From an uncultured Duodenibacillus sp. (GTDB lineage: Bacteria > Pseudomonadota > Gammaproteobacteria > Burkholderiales > Burkholderiaceae_F), in the NCBI GenBank assembly GCA_944390715.1, contig CALXQS010000021.1:1-35030 (forward strand): a DNA stretch of 35,030 nt. Direction: 5' to 3'. The position numbers were made by a program, and so were the translations under genes. The notes beneath the pieces were generated by a model that saw only the letters and a list, made by a program, of their open reading frames with translations, was not told the DNA's origin and made no database searches. Positions within the stretch are counted from its first letter, which is position 1; each line of letters opens with the position of its first letter. Positions 32,261 through 35,030 of this stretch are shown piece by piece.

Positions 32261-32926
32261 TTAGAGAGTGATGTCAAAGCCCGCACGGCGTGCGGCAATG
32301 AGCGCTTCCGTTCGGTTGGTTGCGCCAAAGGCTCGATAGATGGCTGAGACGTGTGTTTTGACCGTACCTTCAGACAAGCCAAGCTCTCGGCAAATGCGTT
32401 TAATGGGCAGACCTCGAGCCAATGTTTTGAGAACGTCGATCTGGCGCTGAGTCAGATGCACGTCGCTGCTTGACTTTTGTGCGAGTTCAACAGCAGCCTG
32501 CGTAAGAAAGCCTGCTTTTTGACTTTCGCTCAAGAGCCGCGTCGGAATATACACGCCGCCTTGCAGCACGAAGTCGATGGCGTGGGTAAGCATGTCCGTG
32601 TCAAGCGATTTGGGAACAAAGCCGGCTGCTCCAAGCTGCAGCACGCGCATGATGTTTTGCTGGTCGACGATGCCCGAGAGAACAAGAATTTTGAGCGCGG
32701 AATTTGTGCGCACGAGCTCTTCGAGCAGGCTAGTAGGCGTCTGCACTCCCGGGACATTCAGATCAAGAATCAGCAGATCGGTGTTTTCGCCGTGTTCGGC
32801 CACCAGCCTTCTTGCGTCGTCTGCAGTCGATCCTGTAAGGACCACCGCATCAGGAAACTTTGTTTTCAAGAGTAGTCCCAGTGCCTGAACAATCAGCGCA
32901 TGGTCGTCAATGATGAGAAACTGCAT
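32261..32926 (-). CDS. NarL/FixJ-type response regulator
   Basis: This 221-residue transcription factor has a receiver at 1-120: acidic pocket Asp8/Asp9 in FLIIDDHALIV, phospho-acceptor Asp55 in LLILDLNVPG, and Lys in GFVPKSLD. The LuxR-type helix-turn-helix covers about 155-215: LTQRQIDVLKTLARGLPIKR, then ICRELGLSEGTVKTHVSAIY. The ATG at 32926 gives a receiver of normal length. The longer frame depends on a TTG at 32962. The convergent hybrid kinase ends 27 bases away. HDLRQPL hybrid kinases often pair with NarL-type regulators, so phosphotransfer between these two is likely but inferred. Confidence 0.93.
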   Translation of the reverse strand: MQFLIIDDHALIVQALGLLLKTKFPDAVVLTGSTADDARRLVAEHGENTDLLILDLNVPGVQTPTSLLEELVRTNSALKILVLSGIVDQQNIMRVLQLGAAGFVPKSLDTDMLTHAIDFVLQGGVYIPTRLLSESQKAGFLTQAAVELAQKSSSDVHLTQRQIDVLKTLARGLPIKRICRELGLSEGTVKTHVSAIYRAFGATNRTEALIAARRAGFDITL

Positions 32927-33026
32927 GTCGTGCAAGTCCGTAGAGAACCAAACCAAATCCAAACTATTTTAATGGATAGTGAAGAACTTCTGCTTTCACT
33001 TTTTGTAAAGGTCTATATGTGAGCCG

Positions 33027-34052
33027 CTATAAAGTCTTTCTCCAGCCGTATCTGGTTTCGGACAATAATGCGTATGAGTCAATGATGCTGCGAATGCATC
33101 GTTGAAATTGATCAATCTCACGAGTTCGGAAAAGCTCTTTTGCGGACTTTTGCAACGCAGAAATCTCGTCATTTTCGCCAAAAAGGTTGAGCTGGAAGAA
33201 CCAGTATTCCTTCATTCTCATCATTGCGTTTTTGCGGCTGCCAAAGAGTGCTGCGTAAGCATCAAAAAGCGCATTGTGAAAAGCAAGAATTTCATCTCTG
33301 CCGGCAGGCTCTTTTCCGCGCGCTTTTCTAAAAAGTGCTGGATCAGCCATCAGAGCGCGTCCCACCATCAGTTCGACGAGTCCGCCGGGAGCGCCTGAAA
33401 AGTTCTGCGCGCACGAGCAGAGGTCTGAGAGCGTCACAATATCGCCGTTGTATCCCAGAGCAGGCTTGATGTTCGGCAGTTCGGTGAGTAAAACTTCACG
33501 CCGTGCATCGCCTTTGTATAAATCCGTTTTGATGCGCGGGTGAACAATGAGACGCGAAATGGGATAGAGGTTGTAGAGCTCAACCAGTCCGGGAAATTCC
33601 TCTGGATTTTTCAATCCCAGCCGTGTTTTGACCGAGACCTTGATGGGCAGCACTTCGGCAAAAATGCGATCAAAAAACTCTCTGAGACCGATCGGGTCGC
33701 CGAGAAATCCTGCTCCCTTGCCCTTGGCAACCACCGTACCGGCAGGACACCCTAAATTGAGATTAACTTCGTCATAACCCAGCTCGGCAAGAGCGTGCGC
33801 AGCCCACAAAAAATCCTCAGCTCGGCGCGTGAGCAGCTGCGGGATGGCTTTGATGCCGGCATTGGCTTGGGGCGAGAGCTCGCGCATCTGCCGCTCTGTA
33901 AACCTTGGTTCAATGGTAGGCGTGACGAACGGCAGGTAGTAGCGGTCAGCCGCACCGAAAAATTCTGCATGAATTTTTCGAAAGACAACCGTTGTGAGCC
34001 CCTCCATCGGAGCGGCAGTCAGTTCAAGGCTTGATAAACAGCGGTGGGGCAT
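33027..34052 (-). CDS. tRNA-dihydrouridine synthase
   Basis: This 341-residue FMN- and NADPH-dependent enzyme reduces uridines in tRNA D-loops. The N-terminal TIM barrel begins ELTAAPMEGLTTVVFRKIHA (flavin-binding AAPMEG). The catalytic Cys is Cys102 in NLNLGCPAGTVVAKGKGAGF. KVSVKTRLGLKNPEEF, RLIVHPRIKTDLYKG and GLVELMVGRALMADPALFRK continue the barrel. The helical C-terminal domain follows. The GCPxGTVxAKGxGAGxL form differs from the CPSKTV form of the E. coli DusC type and resembles Dus proteins of Gram-positive gut anaerobes, so I give no symbol. The ATG at 34052 is preferred over a TTG three codons upstream. Confidence 0.9.
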   Translation of the reverse strand: MPHRCLSSLELTAAPMEGLTTVVFRKIHAEFFGAADRYYLPFVTPTIEPRFTERQMRELSPQANAGIKAIPQLLTRRAEDFLWAAHALAELGYDEVNLNLGCPAGTVVAKGKGAGFLGDPIGLREFFDRIFAEVLPIKVSVKTRLGLKNPEEFPGLVELYNLYPISRLIVHPRIKTDLYKGDARREVLLTELPNIKPALGYNGDIVTLSDLCSCAQNFSGAPGGLVELMVGRALMADPALFRKARGKEPAGRDEILAFHNALFDAYAALFGSRKNAMMRMKEYWFFQLNLFGENDEISALQKSAKELFRTREIDQFQRCIRSIIDSYALLSETRYGWRKTL

Positions 34053-34153
34053 TAATACCAAAGCAAAGTACTCAAGAAAGAATTGAAGGCGAAATGATAA
34101 GGCGCCAGGCTCGTGTTTTTTATTGCAGCAGACTGGCAGATTTGGGGCATTTA

Positions 34154-34198
34154 ATAGAATTTCACTATCAACAACAAAATTAAATAGTATTGGACTAT
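34154..34198 (+). promoter_or_regulatory. Two ATAG-N7-CTAT dyads upstream of dps, OxyR-like operator
   Basis: ATAGAATTTCACTAT (34154-34168) and ATAGTATTGGACTAT (34184-34198) share perfect ATAG and CTAT half-sites with seven bases between. Dyad centres are 30 bases apart, whereas the classical OxyR site has 22. The second dyad overlaps the predicted -35 of dps, the usual place for a LysR-type activator. Confidence 0.5.
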
Positions 34199-34219
34199 GT
34201 CGAGGGTTCTCTGTAAACT
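34190..34219 (+). promoter_or_regulatory. Candidate dps promoter
   Basis: TTGGAC (34190-34195) and TAAACT (34214-34219) are separated by 18 bases. A leader of about 48 nt would follow. The moderate hexamers and overlapping dyad suit an activated promoter. Confidence 0.45.
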
Positions 34220-34231
34220 GCCTGACAACAA

Positions 34232-34249
34232 GATCAAATAGTTTTGATC
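34232..34249 (+). repeat. Inverted repeat in the dps leader
   Basis: GATCAAA and TTTGATC are separated by four bases (TAGT), 15 bases before AAAGGAG. It could be an operator or an RNA hairpin near the ribosome site. Confidence 0.4.
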
Positions 34250-34273
34250 AACGAGTTTTAAAAGGAGAACATT

Positions 34274-34768
34274 ATGTCCTGCTGTGAAAAGAATGCCGCT
34301 GTCGGCGCATGTGAAATGAAGTCGGCTGCTTGCCCCTTCAAGGTTTATCTTGCCAATCTCGCAGTCTGGAACGCCAAGCTTCACAATCTGCACTGGAATG
34401 TTGTGGGCGGCGCTTTCATTCAGGTCCACGAATTTACCGAGAGCCTCTACGATGAGGTCAACGATCAGTTCGATGCCGTTGCCGAAGCCTCCAAGATGCG
34501 CGGCAAGTTCCCGCCGGTGCGTCTGACCGAGTACCTTGAGCTGGCGACGATTGAAGAGCTTGATGCCCGCGATTTTCCGGTGCATGAAGTGGTCGACATC
34601 CTGCTCGAAGACATGCTCAAGATGCAGTCTCTGGCCCAGGAAATCCGCAATGGTGCGGACGAATTCGGCGACTACCTGCTGGTCTCGCAATTTGAAGACT
34701 ATCTTGCCAAGTACGCCAAGAACATTTGGTTCCTGAAGGCCATGCAGAAGCGCTGCTGCGCCAAGTAA
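34274..34768 (+). CDS. dps: Dps-type ferritin-like protein with Cys-rich termini
   Basis: This 164-residue miniferritin stores iron and protects DNA from peroxide as a dodecamer. The inter-subunit ferroxidase ligands are present: His40 in LHNLHWNV, His52 in VHEFTESLYDE, and Asp67 and Glu71 in DAVAE. Cys residues cluster at both ends (3, 4, 13, 20 and 161, 162), which is unusual for Dps and suggests metal capture or disulfide cross-linking. The gene has a strong ribosome site (AAAGGAG, eight bases before the ATG), an OxyR-like dyad pair upstream and its own terminator. The length is normal. Confidence 0.92.
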   Translation: MSCCEKNAAVGACEMKSAACPFKVYLANLAVWNAKLHNLHWNVVGGAFIQVHEFTESLYDEVNDQFDAVAEASKMRGKFPPVRLTEYLELATIEELDARDFPVHEVVDILLEDMLKMQSLAQEIRNGADEFGDYLLVSQFEDYLAKYAKNIWFLKAMQKRCCAK

Positions 34769-34797
34769 AGCCAACTTGTTCAAGCTTAAGAAACGAC

Positions 34798-34827
34798 GGG
34801 AGCATGCGCTGCGCATGCTCCCTTTTT
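34798..34827 (+). terminator. Intrinsic terminator after dps
   Basis: GGGAGCATGCG (34798-34808) pairs perfectly with CGCATGCTCCC (34812-34822). Five T follow. Confidence 0.85.
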
Positions 34828-34939
34828 CGTCATGTTCTGCAAATGGTCTGATTGCTTTCGTTCTGAATAAGCGCAGCTGCCGAATGCTTTGGCGAGATTT
34901 CCCGCTCGCAGGATGCCCAAACTCCCGGTTAACTGATTC

Positions 34940-35030
34940 CTAACAGCGAAGGACCTTAGGCGGGAGCTTCAAACCCAGCAGCGCGAGCATATCGCGCTGC
35001 TTTTTCGTAGCTGTACGCACAACCCAAGCA
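34940..35030 (-). CDS. 3' end of an unidentified gene, cut by window edge
   Basis: The minus-strand frame entering from the right edge reads VVRTATKKQRDMLALLGLKL, then PPKVLRC and a TAG at 34942-34940. The basic, helical, coding-like sequence ending in a stop looks like a real C-terminus. The KKQRDMLALLGLKLPPK style recalls C-terminal ends of some IS4/IS1634-type transposases, but this is too little to name it. Bases 34828-34939 show no gene. Confidence 0.45.
   Translation of the reverse strand, partial: AWVVRTATKKQRDMLALLGLKLPPKVLRC

Noticed and set aside
34151..34816. Minus-strand ORF of 221 codons opposite dps
   Set aside because: It covers the dps gene, promoter and terminator in antisense and has no supporting motif.

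Overview
The window reads as a chromosomal segment of a betaproteobacterium, most likely Burkholderiales and probably a gut-associated Sutterellaceae such as Sutterella or Parasutterella. This is an inference. It rests on the rpsU-yqeY-dnaG-rpoD order, a primary sigma factor with a long Lys/Ala-rich N-terminal tail, a large autotransporter, a multiheme cytochrome fragment and a hybrid kinase with the HDLRQPL H-box. No rRNA or species marker is present.

Positions 1-1430 hold the right part of an ISL3-family insertion sequence that runs off the left edge. Positions 1479-9603 form a small, decayed integrative element inserted in the 3' end of tRNA-Ser(GCU). A 24-base segment of the tRNA 3' end is repeated (22/24) at 1479-1502, and a P4-like tyrosine integrase lies next to the tRNA. 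Paired GGTCACC repeats sit inside both ends. A terminator-like hairpin outside the far end looks like the original tRNA terminator. Inside are an AAA/DUF4143 ATPase behind a 23-bp-periodic repeat array, a truncated relaxase, a truncated multiheme cytochrome, an intact FadL-type outer-membrane protein and a complete IS1634-family element. A frameshifted ISAs1-type transposase remnant lies on the other side of the tRNA.

Positions 11064-16970 are the macromolecular synthesis cluster rpsU, yqeY, dnaG and rpoD. Between dnaG and rpoD lies a roughly 200-nt untranslated unit with its own sigma-70 promoter, internal pairing and an intrinsic terminator, so it is a candidate small RNA. A monocistronic autotransporter with its own strong terminator follows (17273-19876).

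Positions 20167-32233 are a 12-kb run of same-strand genes with short gaps: a YbaL/Kef-type cation/proton antiporter, an NfeD protein, a QmcA-like SPFH protein, four tandem small proteins of unknown function, a UMF1-family MFS transporter, a YqhD-like Fe-dependent alcohol dehydrogenase, TadA with an extra N-terminal domain, LdcA and a hybrid histidine kinase. The four unknown proteins share recognisable motifs and look like an expanded, undescribed family attached to a membrane-organising NfeD/SPFH pair. They are the best candidate here for a new system. The hybrid kinase converges with a NarL-type response regulator on a shared terminator and the two probably form one signalling pathway.

The right end carries a tRNA-dihydrouridine synthase (minus strand) and a Dps-type miniferritin with Cys-rich termini, preceded by two ATAG-N7-CTAT dyads that resemble an OxyR-type operator. 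The last 91 bases are the 3' end of an unidentified minus-strand gene.
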